A stretch of 64,000 nt of DNA from Acidimicrobiales bacterium (GTDB lineage Bacteria; Actinomycetota; Acidimicrobiia; Acidimicrobiales; DATDAH01). The stretch lies in the NCBI GenBank assembly GCA_016794585.1, contig JAEUJM010000013.1, positions 310,001-374,000 on the forward strand. The letters are read 5' to 3'. Shown piece by piece: positions 42,491 through 50,200 of this stretch. The position numbers and the translations under genes were made by a program. Below the pieces are notes generated by a model. It did not search any database. It had not been told where the DNA came from and saw nothing but the letters and a program-made list of their open reading frames with translations. Each line of letters begins with the position of its first letter. Positions within the stretch are counted from its first letter, which is position 1.

Positions 42491-44356
42491 GACGCCCTCA
42501 CCGCGGCCGAGATCGAGCGCGCCGCGTCCATCGTGCGCCGCGAGCGATCGACCGAAGACGTGCTGTTCGCCACCATCACCCTCCGTGAGCCGGACAAAGC
42601 GGTGGTCGGCACCTATCGGCCGGGAGACCCGGTGGATAGAGAGGTCCGGTGTGTCGTCGTCGAAGGGCCCGACGCCCTGGCCGAGGCCGTGGTGTCGGTC
42701 ACCGCCGACGAGATGCGCTCCTGGCGGGTCGTGCCGGGCGCCCGGCCGGCGCTGTTGTTCACCGAGATCGTCGATGCGATGGGCGTGCTCCACGAGTCCG
42801 AGGCCTGGCGTGAGGCCCTGGCCCGGCGGGGCATCACCGACCTGTCCACCGTGCAGGTCGACCCGTGGCCCGCAGGATCGTTCGGCGACGCCTTCGAGGA
42901 GGGCACCCGCCTCACCCGGGTGGTCGCCTACGTGCGCCACGACCCGACCGACAACGGCTACGCGCATCCCATCGAGGGGCTCGTCGCCGTGGTCGACCTC
43001 GCCGGCCGCCGGGTCGTCGAGATCCTCGACCACGGTGTCGTGCCGATCCCCGCCGAGTGCGCGAACTACGACATCGAGCGGGCGGGGCCGGCCCGCACCA
43101 CGCTGCGGCCTCTCGAGATCGTGCAGCCTGACGGGCCCAGCTTCACCGTCGAGGGCAACCTGTTGAGCTGGGAGAACTGGCGCCTGCGGGTCTCCATGGA
43201 TCCGATCGAGGGCCTCGTCCTCCACCAGGTCGGCTGGGATGACGGCGAGCGGGTCCGCCCCATCCTCCACCGCGCCGCCCTGAGCGAGATGGTCGTCCCC
43301 TACGGCACCACGGCCCCCACCCACGACTGGAAGAACGCGTTCGACGCGGGCGAGTGGGGCATGGGCCGCTTCGTGAACTCACTGGCGCTGGGCTGCGACT
43401 GCCTCGGCGAGATCGTCTACCTCGACGCGGTGATGGCCACCGAGCGGGGCGGCGCCTCCACCGTCGCCCAGGCCATCTGCCTCCACGAGGAGGACTTCGG
43501 CATCCTCTGGAAGCACCAGGACCTCCACAGCGGAACCACCGAGGTGCGCCGCAACCGGCGCTTCGTGATCAGCTCGATCTACACGGTCGGCAACTACGAG
43601 TACGCCTTCTACTGGTACCTGTACCTCGACGGGACCATCGAGCTCGAGGTGAAGCTCACCGGGATCATGCAGACCATGGCCGTGGCCGACGACCACCCCC
43701 CGCTCCAGTCGGTCATGATCGCCCCGGAGCTGGCCGCTCCCCTGCACCAGCACCTGTTCAACGTGCGCCTCGACATGTGCGTGGACGGCCCCGGCAATTC
43801 GGTCTACGAGGTCGACGTCGAAGCGCTGCCCGCCGGCCCCGACAACCCCCGCAGCAACGCCATGACCACCGTCGAGACGCTGCTCGAGACCGAGCTGGGG
43901 GCTCAGCGCCTCGTCGACCCGACGCGCAGCCGGACCTGGCGCATCGTCAACCCGTCGGTCCGCAACCGCCTCGGACGCCCCGTCGCCTACAAGCTGCTCC
44001 CCGGTGCGTGGCCCACCCTGCTCGCCGGGGAGGACGCCTCGGTGCGTCGGCGGGCGGGCTTCGCCACCCGCCACCTCTGGGTCACGCCCTTCGACGAGGG
44101 CGAGCTCCGGGCCGCCGGACCGTACGCCAACCAGAGCACCGGCGGCGGGCTCCCGGAGTGGACGGCCGCGGACCGGCCCGTGGCCGACACCGACGTCGTG
44201 CTCTGGTGCACGTTCGGCGTCACCCACGTGCCCCGGCCCGAGGACTGGCCGGTGATGCCGGTGGAGCGCACCGGCTTCAGCCTCGTCCCGGTGGGCTTCT
44301 TCGATCGCAACCCGGCCCTCGATCTGCCTCCCAGCGCCGGCCACTGCCACACGTGA
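42479..44356 (+). CDS. Copper-containing primary amine oxidase
   Basis: This 625-residue topaquinone enzyme starts MHPLDALTAAEIERAASIVR, exactly as actinobacterial tyramine oxidases do. Tyr373 in the motif TVGNYEY (T-x-x-N-Y-E/D) is the precursor of the TPQ cofactor. His423 and His425 (APLHQHLFN) and His583 (GVTHVPRPEDWPVMP) are the copper ligands, and the Asp of HDWKNAFDAGEWGMG is the likely catalytic base. It oxidises primary amines to aldehydes with release of ammonia and H2O2. No signal peptide is seen. Length is normal. GGGAGG lies 8 bases before the ATG. It converges with the DUF983 gene. Confidence 0.95.
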   Translation: MHPLDALTAAEIERAASIVRRERSTEDVLFATITLREPDKAVVGTYRPGDPVDREVRCVVVEGPDALAEAVVSVTADEMRSWRVVPGARPALLFTEIVDAMGVLHESEAWREALARRGITDLSTVQVDPWPAGSFGDAFEEGTRLTRVVAYVRHDPTDNGYAHPIEGLVAVVDLAGRRVVEILDHGVVPIPAECANYDIERAGPARTTLRPLEIVQPDGPSFTVEGNLLSWENWRLRVSMDPIEGLVLHQVGWDDGERVRPILHRAALSEMVVPYGTTAPTHDWKNAFDAGEWGMGRFVNSLALGCDCLGEIVYLDAVMATERGGASTVAQAICLHEEDFGILWKHQDLHSGTTEVRRNRRFVISSIYTVGNYEYAFYWYLYLDGTIELEVKLTGIMQTMAVADDHPPLQSVMIAPELAAPLHQHLFNVRLDMCVDGPGNSVYEVDVEALPAGPDNPRSNAMTTVETLLETELGAQRLVDPTRSRTWRIVNPSVRNRLGRPVAYKLLPGAWPTLLAGEDASVRRRAGFATRHLWVTPFDEGELRAAGPYANQSTGGGLPEWTAADRPVADTDVVLWCTFGVTHVPRPEDWPVMPVERTGFSLVPVGFFDRNPALDLPPSAGHCHT

Positions 44357-44373
44357 GCGGGCGGGCCCGGCTC

Positions 44374-44784
44374 TCAGGTCGAGCGGTCGGGGTCGCGCAC
44401 GAACTCCAGCGGGTCGGCGGGGGTCATCCAGAGATCGATGGCGGTCCACAGCGTGCGCGAGGAGGGCAGGAACAGCAGCGGCACGAGCACGGCGATGCTC
44501 ACCGCGACGGTGACCAGCGGGGCGAAGGGCACGTCCGGGTAGGTGAGGAAGGCCCCGACCACGATGGACGCCAACATGAGACCGAACGCCGCGATGGTGT
44601 TGATGGCGATGGCGCCGATCCAGTGACCCTCCACCCGCTCGAACTTGAACGCGCACCGGGGACACCGTTCGCGGATGACGAACCAGCGACGGAACAGGTG
44701 CCCGCTCCCGCAGATCGGGCAGTGGCGGATGAGGCCGCGCGAGAGCAGGACCAGCGGGCGAGGTGTGGCGACGATGGGGTCCAC
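44374..44784 (-). CDS. DUF983 small membrane protein with zinc-ribbon motif
   Basis: The product has about 136 residues. CPICGSGHLFRRWFVIRERCPRC is a C-x2-C...C-x2-C zinc ribbon typical of DUF983, followed by the conserved helix-turn FKFERVEGHWIGAIAINTIA and two hydrophobic helices to residue about 115. The biochemical role of DUF983 is unknown. The start is either GTG 44784 or GTG 44808; the shorter is preferred because the longer would overlap the start of the divergent J-domain gene. Confidence 0.8.
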   Translation of the reverse strand: MDPIVATPRPLVLLSRGLIRHCPICGSGHLFRRWFVIRERCPRCAFKFERVEGHWIGAIAINTIAAFGLMLASIVVGAFLTYPDVPFAPLVTVAVSIAVLVPLLFLPSSRTLWTAIDLWMTPADPLEFVRDPDRST

Positions 44785-44801
44785 AGAGGCACGGTACCCA
44801 G

Positions 44802-45362
44802 GTGACACCCGACGAGGCCCGTTCGGTGTTGGGCGTGCAGGCCGACGCGTCGCCGCGGGTGCTCCGGTCTGCCTTCCTCGCCCAGGTCCGCGCCCACCAC
44901 CCCGACACCACCGAGCACCCGATCGGCGCCGGCGAACGGACCGCGACCATCATCGCCGCCTACCGGCTGCTGCGGGATCTTCCCGTTTCCCCAGCGGCCA
45001 CCCGCCCTGGCGGCGGTGACGACCCCCGACCCGCAGAGAGCCCGGCCGTCGGCACCATCGAGGTCATCACCGACGAAGCGGTGTGGGTCGGCGTGGACGT
45101 CGGCGCCGTGGTGCCCGCGCTGCTCGAGGTCGCCGACGAGCTCGGGGACGTGAGTTACGTCGACCGCTCGGTCGGCCTCGTCCAGCTGACCGTGCGACCG
45201 CCGGAAGGCCCGACGTGCTGGTTCACCGTCAGTGTCCACCCCCGCCCGGGAGGCACGGTGCTGGTGGCCACGCTCGAGTCCATCGAGGCCCAGCCCACCC
45301 CGCCGGCGGGCCCCTTGATGCTCGCCCTGGCCCACTCCCTGGCCGACCACCTGGGCCGCTGA
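44802..45362 (+). CDS. J-domain protein
   Basis: The product has 186 residues. VTPDEARSVLGVQADASPRV then LRSAFLAQVRAHHPDTTEHP forms helices II and III of a J-domain with the HPD tripeptide at residues 33-35, which stimulates DnaK ATPase. There is no Gly/Phe region or zinc finger, so it is a class C co-chaperone. After a short linker, residues 85-186 form a separate alpha-beta domain (AVWVGVDVGAVVPALLEVAD ... TCWFTVSVHPRPGGTVLVAT) of unknown role. It starts at GTG 44802, 17 bp from the divergent DUF983 start. Confidence 0.75.
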   Translation: MTPDEARSVLGVQADASPRVLRSAFLAQVRAHHPDTTEHPIGAGERTATIIAAYRLLRDLPVSPAATRPGGGDDPRPAESPAVGTIEVITDEAVWVGVDVGAVVPALLEVADELGDVSYVDRSVGLVQLTVRPPEGPTCWFTVSVHPRPGGTVLVATLESIEAQPTPPAGPLMLALAHSLADHLGR

Positions 45363-45429
45363 ACGGGACCGGACGCCCTTCCCGTGAACGGCGGGTGATC
45401 CGGGGCCGCATCGGCTACGAAGAGGAGGT

Positions 45430-46233
45430 ATGCGCTTCGACATCGACGCTTACCAGGCCCACTCCGGCCGCGTGACCTGGGACGACCTGGACCTCTCGGT
45501 GTTCCGGGATCGCCCGGTCTCCGACGCCGGTCTGCGGTGCCTCCAGTACATGCACGACATCGAGTTCCACACGGTGTGCTACCTGCGGGACCTCCTCGTG
45601 ACCCGAGCCCACGACGACCACCGGGTCACGACGTTCCTCACCATCTGGAACCTCGAGGAGCTGTACCACGGTGAGGCGCTTGCCGCCGTGCTCGACGCTC
45701 ACGGCCGACCGTCCGGAATGGGGCGCGTCGAACCGCTCCGCCGGCGCCTCGGCGGTGCCCGCCAGAACGTCGGGACGCTCGCCTCGATGGTCGGCTCCTG
45801 GGCCATGCGGGACTTCACCGCCATCCACATGATGTGGGGCGCGGTGAACGAGTGGACCGCCCAGGCCGCCTACGGGCGACTGTCGAGCCTCGAGTCCCAC
45901 CCCGTGCTGACCGCACTGATGAAGCGTCTGATGCGCCAGGAAGGCCGTCACGTCGACTTCTACGCCTCCGAAGCCGAGCGCCGGCTCGCCGGCAACCGTC
46001 GGGCACAGGGGCTCACCCGCTTCGCCCTGCGTCGCTACTGGGGACCGGTGGGCTCGGGCGTCGCCCCGGCCACCGACGTCAGCTTCATGGTGCGCCATCT
46101 CTTCGGCGGCGAGGACGGCGCCAAGGTCGCGGACCGCATCGATCGCCGCATCCAGCGCCTGCCCGGTCTCGATGGCCTCGAGATCGTGTCGCGGGCGCGG
46201 GCCGCTCACCTCCGGACGCCCGCGGCCGCCTGA
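45430..46233 (+). CDS. Ferritin-like di-iron protein, acyl-ACP desaturase-like
   Basis: This 267-residue helical protein carries a plausible di-iron site: Glu in HDIEFHTVCYLRDLL, the ExxxH-like NLEELYHGEAL, Glu in AVNEWTAQAAY and the E-x2-H in RQEGRHVDFYASEAERRL. The spacing resembles type 2 fatty-acid desaturases and related ferritin-like proteins, though the classical second ExxH is shifted. It may be an O2-dependent oxidase. AAGAGGAGG lies immediately before ATG 45430, an unusually strong ribosome-binding site. It is 67 bp after the J-domain gene on the same strand. Confidence 0.75.
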   Translation: MRFDIDAYQAHSGRVTWDDLDLSVFRDRPVSDAGLRCLQYMHDIEFHTVCYLRDLLVTRAHDDHRVTTFLTIWNLEELYHGEALAAVLDAHGRPSGMGRVEPLRRRLGGARQNVGTLASMVGSWAMRDFTAIHMMWGAVNEWTAQAAYGRLSSLESHPVLTALMKRLMRQEGRHVDFYASEAERRLAGNRRAQGLTRFALRRYWGPVGSGVAPATDVSFMVRHLFGGEDGAKVADRIDRRIQRLPGLDGLEIVSRARAAHLRTPAAA

Positions 46234-46259
46234 CGCTTGTCGGGCCCCTCAGCCCTCCT

Positions 46260-46307
46260 CAGGGCCGCTCAGGGCTGTCAGGGCCGCTCAGGGCCGCTCA
46301 AGGCCGG
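46260..46307. repeat. Degenerate 10-bp repeat at a convergent gene junction
   Basis: The unit cagggccgct occurs three times exactly and twice in altered form, between the ferritin-like gene and the rffA gene. It contains the stop codon of rffA (46298-46300). It may be slippage-derived; no clear hairpin forms. Confidence 0.7.
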
Positions 46308-47437
46308 AACGACTCCACGCCCGCCACCACGGCGTCCACCTCCGCCTCGGTGAGCGAGTGGCGCAACGGCAGACGCGACAGGCGGCCGCTGAAGGACTCG
46401 GTCACGGGGCAGTCGCCTTCGGTGCCGCCGTAGCGCCGCCCCATCGCCGACAGGTGCAGCGGCAGATAGTGGAACGGCGCCCCCACGCCCCGGGAGCGCA
46501 GGTGCTCGATGAGGCGATCGCGGGCTGCTCGATCGGGTAGGAGCACGTGGAACGAGTGCCACGCCGGCCCCGCCCCTGCCGGCACGACCGGGAGCCCACA
46601 TCCATGCGCCGCCGCCCATCCTGCCAACTCCTCGCGGTACCGATCCCACACCTGCTTGCGGGCCGCCTGGATGGCCTCGGCCTCTTCGAGCTGAGCGGCG
46701 AGCACTGCGGCGAGCACGTCGGAGAGCAGGTAGCTGGACCCGACGTCCATCCACGCGTAGCGGTTCACCTCGCCGCGGACGAACTGGCTGCGGTTGGTAC
46801 CCTTCTCCCGGATGATCTCGGCCCGCTCGACCAGTGCCGGATCGTTGAGCACCAGCGCCCCGCCCTCCCCGCAGGTGACGTTCTTGGTCTCGTGGAAGCT
46901 CAACGTGGCCATGGCGCTCAGGGTCCCCAGGGGCCGGTCGCGCCACGTTCCGAACAGCCCGTGAGCGTTGTCCTCGATGACCGTGAGGCCGTGGGCGTCG
47001 GCCAGCGCTCCGATGCGATCCATGTCGCACGAGATCCCGGCGTAGTGCACCACCACCACCGCCCGGCTGGCCGGGGTGATGCGACGCTCGAGATCGTCCG
47101 GGTCGAGGTTGCCGGTGCGCTCGTCGATGTCGACGAACACGGGTGTGGCCCCTCGCAGCACGAAGGCGTTGGCCGTCGAGACAAAGGTGAACGAGGGCAT
47201 CAGGATCTCGTCCCCCGGACCGACCTCGAGCAGGAGGGCCGTCATCTCGAGCGCGTGGGTGCACGACGGGGTGAGCAGCACTCGGGCGCCGTCCATGTGC
47301 TTTTCGAGGAGCTCGGCGCAGGTCGCGGTGAAGGGGCCGTCCCCCGCGAGGTGGTGGGCGGCGAGCGCCTCCGCCACGTTCTCCATCGAGCGGGCGCTGG
47401 TCGTGGGTCGGTTGAACGGGACGGGAACGTGTTCCAT
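46298..47437 (-). CDS. rffA: dTDP-4-amino-4,6-dideoxygalactose transaminase (RffA/WecE type)
   Basis: This 379-residue PLP aminotransferase of the DegT family has the specific RffA series: VPFNRPTTSARSMENVAEAL, HLAGDGPFTATCAELLEKHM, LLTPSCTHALEMTALLL, MPSFTFVSTANAFVLRGATP and VFVDID. Lys185 in SFHETKNVTCGEGGAL binds PLP. E. coli RffA (376 residues) makes dTDP-Fuc4N for enterobacterial common antigen. Here no dTDP-glucose genes are adjacent, so the 4-keto-sugar must come from elsewhere. A divergent acyltransferase gene lies 56 bp away and might acylate the new amine or a neighbouring hydroxyl (inference). The start is ATG 47437; GTG 47452 is possible. Confidence 0.9.
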   Translation of the reverse strand: MEHVPVPFNRPTTSARSMENVAEALAAHHLAGDGPFTATCAELLEKHMDGARVLLTPSCTHALEMTALLLEVGPGDEILMPSFTFVSTANAFVLRGATPVFVDIDERTGNLDPDDLERRITPASRAVVVVHYAGISCDMDRIGALADAHGLTVIEDNAHGLFGTWRDRPLGTLSAMATLSFHETKNVTCGEGGALVLNDPALVERAEIIREKGTNRSQFVRGEVNRYAWMDVGSSYLLSDVLAAVLAAQLEEAEAIQAARKQVWDRYREELAGWAAAHGCGLPVVPAGAGPAWHSFHVLLPDRAARDRLIEHLRSRGVGAPFHYLPLHLSAMGRRYGGTEGDCPVTESFSGRLSRLPLRHSLTEAEVDAVVAGVESFRP

Positions 47438-47493
47438 GGGAGGGGACGTCACCCTAGTTCTGGGGACCGCTCCACGAGGGCGAGGTCGGCGCG

Positions 47494-48636
47494 GTGAGCG
47501 ACACCGACACCAGGGAGAGCCGCGGCGAGACGCACCCGACCAGGCGCCGTTTCGGCAACGTCAGCGCACTGTCCGGCCTGCGCGGCCTCGCAGTGGTCGC
47601 CGTGCTCTACCACCACCTCCCGACCGGGGACGGCCCGCGCGCGTACGGCGCCCTCGGGGTGTGCGCCTTCTTCGCCCTTTCGGGGTTCCTCATCACCGCC
47701 CTGCTCATGCGCGAGTGGGACGCCACGGGCAACGTCCGCACCTCGGAGTTCTACCGGCGCAGAGTCGTGCGCCTGCTGCCCGGCCTGGTCGCGTTCTTGC
47801 CCCTCGTCCTCATCTGGGCGGCCTGGCGCGGCTACGACGAGACCCGTGAGGCCCTGTTCACCACGCTGTGGATGAGCAACTGGGCCCGGATCAACGACGA
47901 GCCCATGGGCGTGCTGGCCCACACCTGGACGCTCGCCATCGAGGCCCAGTTCTACGTCGTCGCCCCCCTGCTGTTCCTGGCCGCCGTCCGCGGCCGCTTC
48001 GCCCGCCATCCATGGGTGGTGCCCGCGGCACTCGCCACCGTCGTCGCCCTCTGGCGGGCCTCGCTCTGGCTCTTCGCCGGGGACCTGGTGCGGTGGGCCG
48101 ACGGTGGCCTGCTCATCTACGTGACCCGCTCGACCGACACCCGCATCGACGCCATCCTGCTCGGGGTCGTCGTGGCGTTCGTGTACACCCGGACCAGGCT
48201 CGTCGTCCCGGGATGGGTCGCCGTGGCTGCGTTCGCGGTCCTGGTGGCGATGGGGGCGATGGACCCGGAGGGCGACGCCATGATCACCGTGGGCATGGCC
48301 GCGGCCGCGGTCTGCGCCTCGGTGATCATCTTGCACCTGGTCACGGCCGACTCGCCGTTGAAGCACGCGCTCAGCGCCCGCCCCCTCGTGTACCTGGGCC
48401 TGATCTCCTACGGGCTGTACCTCTGGCACCTCCCCGTGTACAAGCTGCTCTACTCGCAGTTCGACACGGCGCCGTGGAGCCTCGTGGCCGGAGGGGCCAT
48501 CGCGCTGAGCCTCGCGCTCGCCTCGCTGTCGTACCACCTCGTGGAGCAGCCCTTCCTGGGCCACCGACGACGCCCGTCGGACGCCACGGGGCCGGTCGAT
48601 GGAGAGGCGCGGGCCACCCGACCCATCGCCACCTGA
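47494..48636 (+). CDS. Acyltransferase-3 family membrane protein
   Basis: This 380-residue protein has the OafA/YrhL domain without an SGNH extension. ALSGLRGLAVVAVLYHHLP contains the conserved R/H pair, FFALSGFLITALLMREW and FYRRRVVRLLPGL are diagnostic, and AHTWTLAIEAQFYVVAPLL is the W-S/T-L-x-x-E-x-Q-F-Y motif. YGLYLWHLPVYKLL precedes the last helices. It should O-acylate an envelope sugar from the membrane. It starts at GTG 47494 with GAGG about 8 bases ahead. It is divergent to rffA. Confidence 0.9.
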   Translation: MSDTDTRESRGETHPTRRRFGNVSALSGLRGLAVVAVLYHHLPTGDGPRAYGALGVCAFFALSGFLITALLMREWDATGNVRTSEFYRRRVVRLLPGLVAFLPLVLIWAAWRGYDETREALFTTLWMSNWARINDEPMGVLAHTWTLAIEAQFYVVAPLLFLAAVRGRFARHPWVVPAALATVVALWRASLWLFAGDLVRWADGGLLIYVTRSTDTRIDAILLGVVVAFVYTRTRLVVPGWVAVAAFAVLVAMGAMDPEGDAMITVGMAAAAVCASVIILHLVTADSPLKHALSARPLVYLGLISYGLYLWHLPVYKLLYSQFDTAPWSLVAGGAIALSLALASLSYHLVEQPFLGHRRRPSDATGPVDGEARATRPIAT

Positions 48637-48700
48637 CGCCGCGACACACGCGGCGGTCCGGCGCGCTACCCAGGCCCGCCGGCAGGTCGCCACGGTCGAT

Positions 48701-48720
48701 TTGAGTAGCGATTACTCATG
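48701..48720. promoter_or_regulatory. HAIR-like inverted repeat (candidate HspR site)
   Basis: The sequence reads TTGAGT-AGCGATT-ACTCATG and is preceded by T. The HspR-associated inverted repeat is CTTGAGT-N7-ACTCAAG; 12 of 14 arm positions match and the 7-bp spacer is exact. It lies 75 bp before the start of the three-gene membrane operon, in a 159-bp gap with no other feature. The consensus is established for Streptomyces and mycobacteria; use here is inferred. Confidence 0.55.
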
Positions 48721-48795
48721 GCACGACGCCGGTCGTTGCCCAAGATGGCCCCACCGGGTGGCGCCTGATCACCCCCGAGACCGAGGAGCGTGCCC

Positions 48796-49149
48796 GTGGG
48801 GCTCTTCAAGGACATGAAGGACACGATCAACGCGACGCCCGAGCTCATCAACCAGGCGTCCCAGATGCAACAGAACGCCATGGCGGCGCAGGCCTCCGCT
48901 CAGCAGCCGGTCGACCTGAACGACCCGGTCTGGGCGCCCATCGACGGCATCACCCTCGACAAGTACGCCCAGATCACCGCGGCCATGGCCCGCCAGAACC
49001 TGGGCACGCCCGATCAGGCCGAGGCCTGGCTCGAGACGCAAGGGGTCACCCCGGGCACCTGGGCCGGCATCAACGTCGGCTGGGTCAACCGCATGGCCAC
49101 CAACGAGGCCGTCCGCACCCGCTACGGCGTCATGTACAGCCAGTCATGA
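48796..49149 (+). CDS. Uncharacterised first protein of a three-gene operon
   Basis: The product has 117 residues. It starts MGLFKDMKDTINATPELINQ, continues with a Gln/Ala-rich helix SQMQQNAMAAQASAQQ, and has a C-terminal part ITLDKYAQITAAMARQNLGT then AWLETQGVTPGTWAGINVGW. It is soluble, with no signal peptide. The C-terminal part looks like a small helical domain repeated in actinobacterial proteins of unknown role. GTG 48796 is chosen over GTG 48790 because GAGGAG is 7 bases before it. The last codons overlap the next gene (ATGA). Confidence 0.75.
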   Translation: MGLFKDMKDTINATPELINQASQMQQNAMAAQASAQQPVDLNDPVWAPIDGITLDKYAQITAAMARQNLGTPDQAEAWLETQGVTPGTWAGINVGWVNRMATNEAVRTRYGVMYSQS

Positions 49150-49757
49150 GCGGGAAGTTCTGGCGCTGGTTCAGCGCCATCATGCTCGTGACCGGCGGCG
49201 TGCTCGTGGTCTGGGGCTTCATCGCCCGTGCGAACAGCGAGGACGGCATCAACGGCCTGGCCAGCAACATCCAGGCCCAAGCCCTCATCTTCAGCGGTGC
49301 CGTGATCATCCTGATCGGGGTCATCAACCTGGTCGTCTACAAGCTCTTCCGACCCCTGACCCAGGCCAGCGACAACCTGATGGTCGCCCAGGGCTACAAG
49401 CCGGGGTTCGGCGGCACCATGGCGATGGCGGCGGACTCGATGGCCCAGGCCAACGCCACCATGGCCGCCTTCAACGCCGGCTCGACCGTCGGCTACCAGA
49501 TCCCCTCCGGGGTCGAGGGCACGGCCACCATCACCGGCTCACGACCCACGGGCCAGCAGTCGAACCTCAACCCCGTCTACGCCCTCGACATGGCCGTCAA
49601 CGTCGCCGGCATGTCGCCGTACACCGTGACCCACACCACCGAGGTGAGCACCCTCCGGGTGGCCCAGGTGGCCGTGGGCCGGCAGCTCCCCGTCCGGGTC
49701 AACCCGGCGGATCCAAGTCAGATGCTCGTCCTATGGGAGAAGGTGCCCGTCTCATGA
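49146..49757 (+). CDS. Two-helix membrane protein with C-terminal beta domain
   Basis: The product has 203 residues. Membrane helices AIMLVTGGVLVVWGFIA and ALIFSGAVIILIGVINLVVY are followed by a Met/Ala-rich stretch (MAMAADSMAQANATMAAFNA), then a beta-rich domain running from GVEGTATITGSRPTG to VRVNPADPSQMLVL. The same domain forms most of the next protein, so the two are paralogous in this part. The function is unknown. It is joined to both neighbours by ATGA overlaps (49146-49149 and 49754-49757). Confidence 0.78.
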   Translation: MSGKFWRWFSAIMLVTGGVLVVWGFIARANSEDGINGLASNIQAQALIFSGAVIILIGVINLVVYKLFRPLTQASDNLMVAQGYKPGFGGTMAMAADSMAQANATMAAFNAGSTVGYQIPSGVEGTATITGSRPTGQQSNLNPVYALDMAVNVAGMSPYTVTHTTEVSTLRVAQVAVGRQLPVRVNPADPSQMLVLWEKVPVS

Positions 49758-50128
49758 ACCAGATCTACGGCCAGATGTTCTTCTGGCTCTTCGTGTCCCT
49801 CGCCATCTCGGCGGTCGTGATCTTCTTCGTCTACCGGATGGTGGCGGGGATGACCGGCAACTCGAAGGCCGGCAAGGCGCTCATGGCGACGGGGGCCGAT
49901 GCCCCCGCCACCGTGCTCGGCCTCCAGCAGACCGGCACCTACGTGAACATGAACCCCCAGGTCATCATCACCCTCCAGGTGAGCCCCCCGGGCCAGGCGC
50001 CCTTCCAGGCCCAGACCTCGACCATCCTGCCGATGGTGGCGGTGCCCCAGGTGCAGCCGGGTGCGGTCGTGAACGTGAAGTACGACCCCATGGACCACTC
50101 GAAGGTGCTGTTGAACATGGGCGGCTGA
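49754..50128 (+). CDS. Single-helix membrane protein with the same beta domain
   Basis: The product has 124 residues. Helix FFWLFVSLAISAVVIFFVY leads into a domain with the pattern APATVLGLQQTGTYVNMNPQ, VIITLQVSPPGQAPF and PGAVVNVKYDPMDHSKVLLN, typical of small actinobacterial proteins of unknown role (TG...N-x-NP, then PG-x-x-V-x-V-x-x-DP). ATG 49754 overlaps the previous stop. The longer frame from 49733 is not used. Two hairpins follow, and the first has the TGA in its loop. Confidence 0.78.
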   Translation: MNQIYGQMFFWLFVSLAISAVVIFFVYRMVAGMTGNSKAGKALMATGADAPATVLGLQQTGTYVNMNPQVIITLQVSPPGQAPFQAQTSTILPMVAVPQVQPGAVVNVKYDPMDHSKVLLNMGG

Positions 50129-50163
50129 GCCGCCGCAGTCTCCCGTGCCGCCCGTTCGGGCGG
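50120..50163. terminator. Two adjacent hairpins at a convergent junction
   Basis: GGCGGC-TGA-GCCGCC (50120-50134) places the stop codon of the plus-strand operon in the loop. CCGCCCG-TT-CGGGCGG (50148-50163) follows. They lie between convergent genes, and both are symmetrical enough to act on either strand. Confidence 0.6.
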
Positions 50164-50200
50164 TGCGAGGTGAAGGGCCGTCGGGCTCCAGGTTCCCCGC

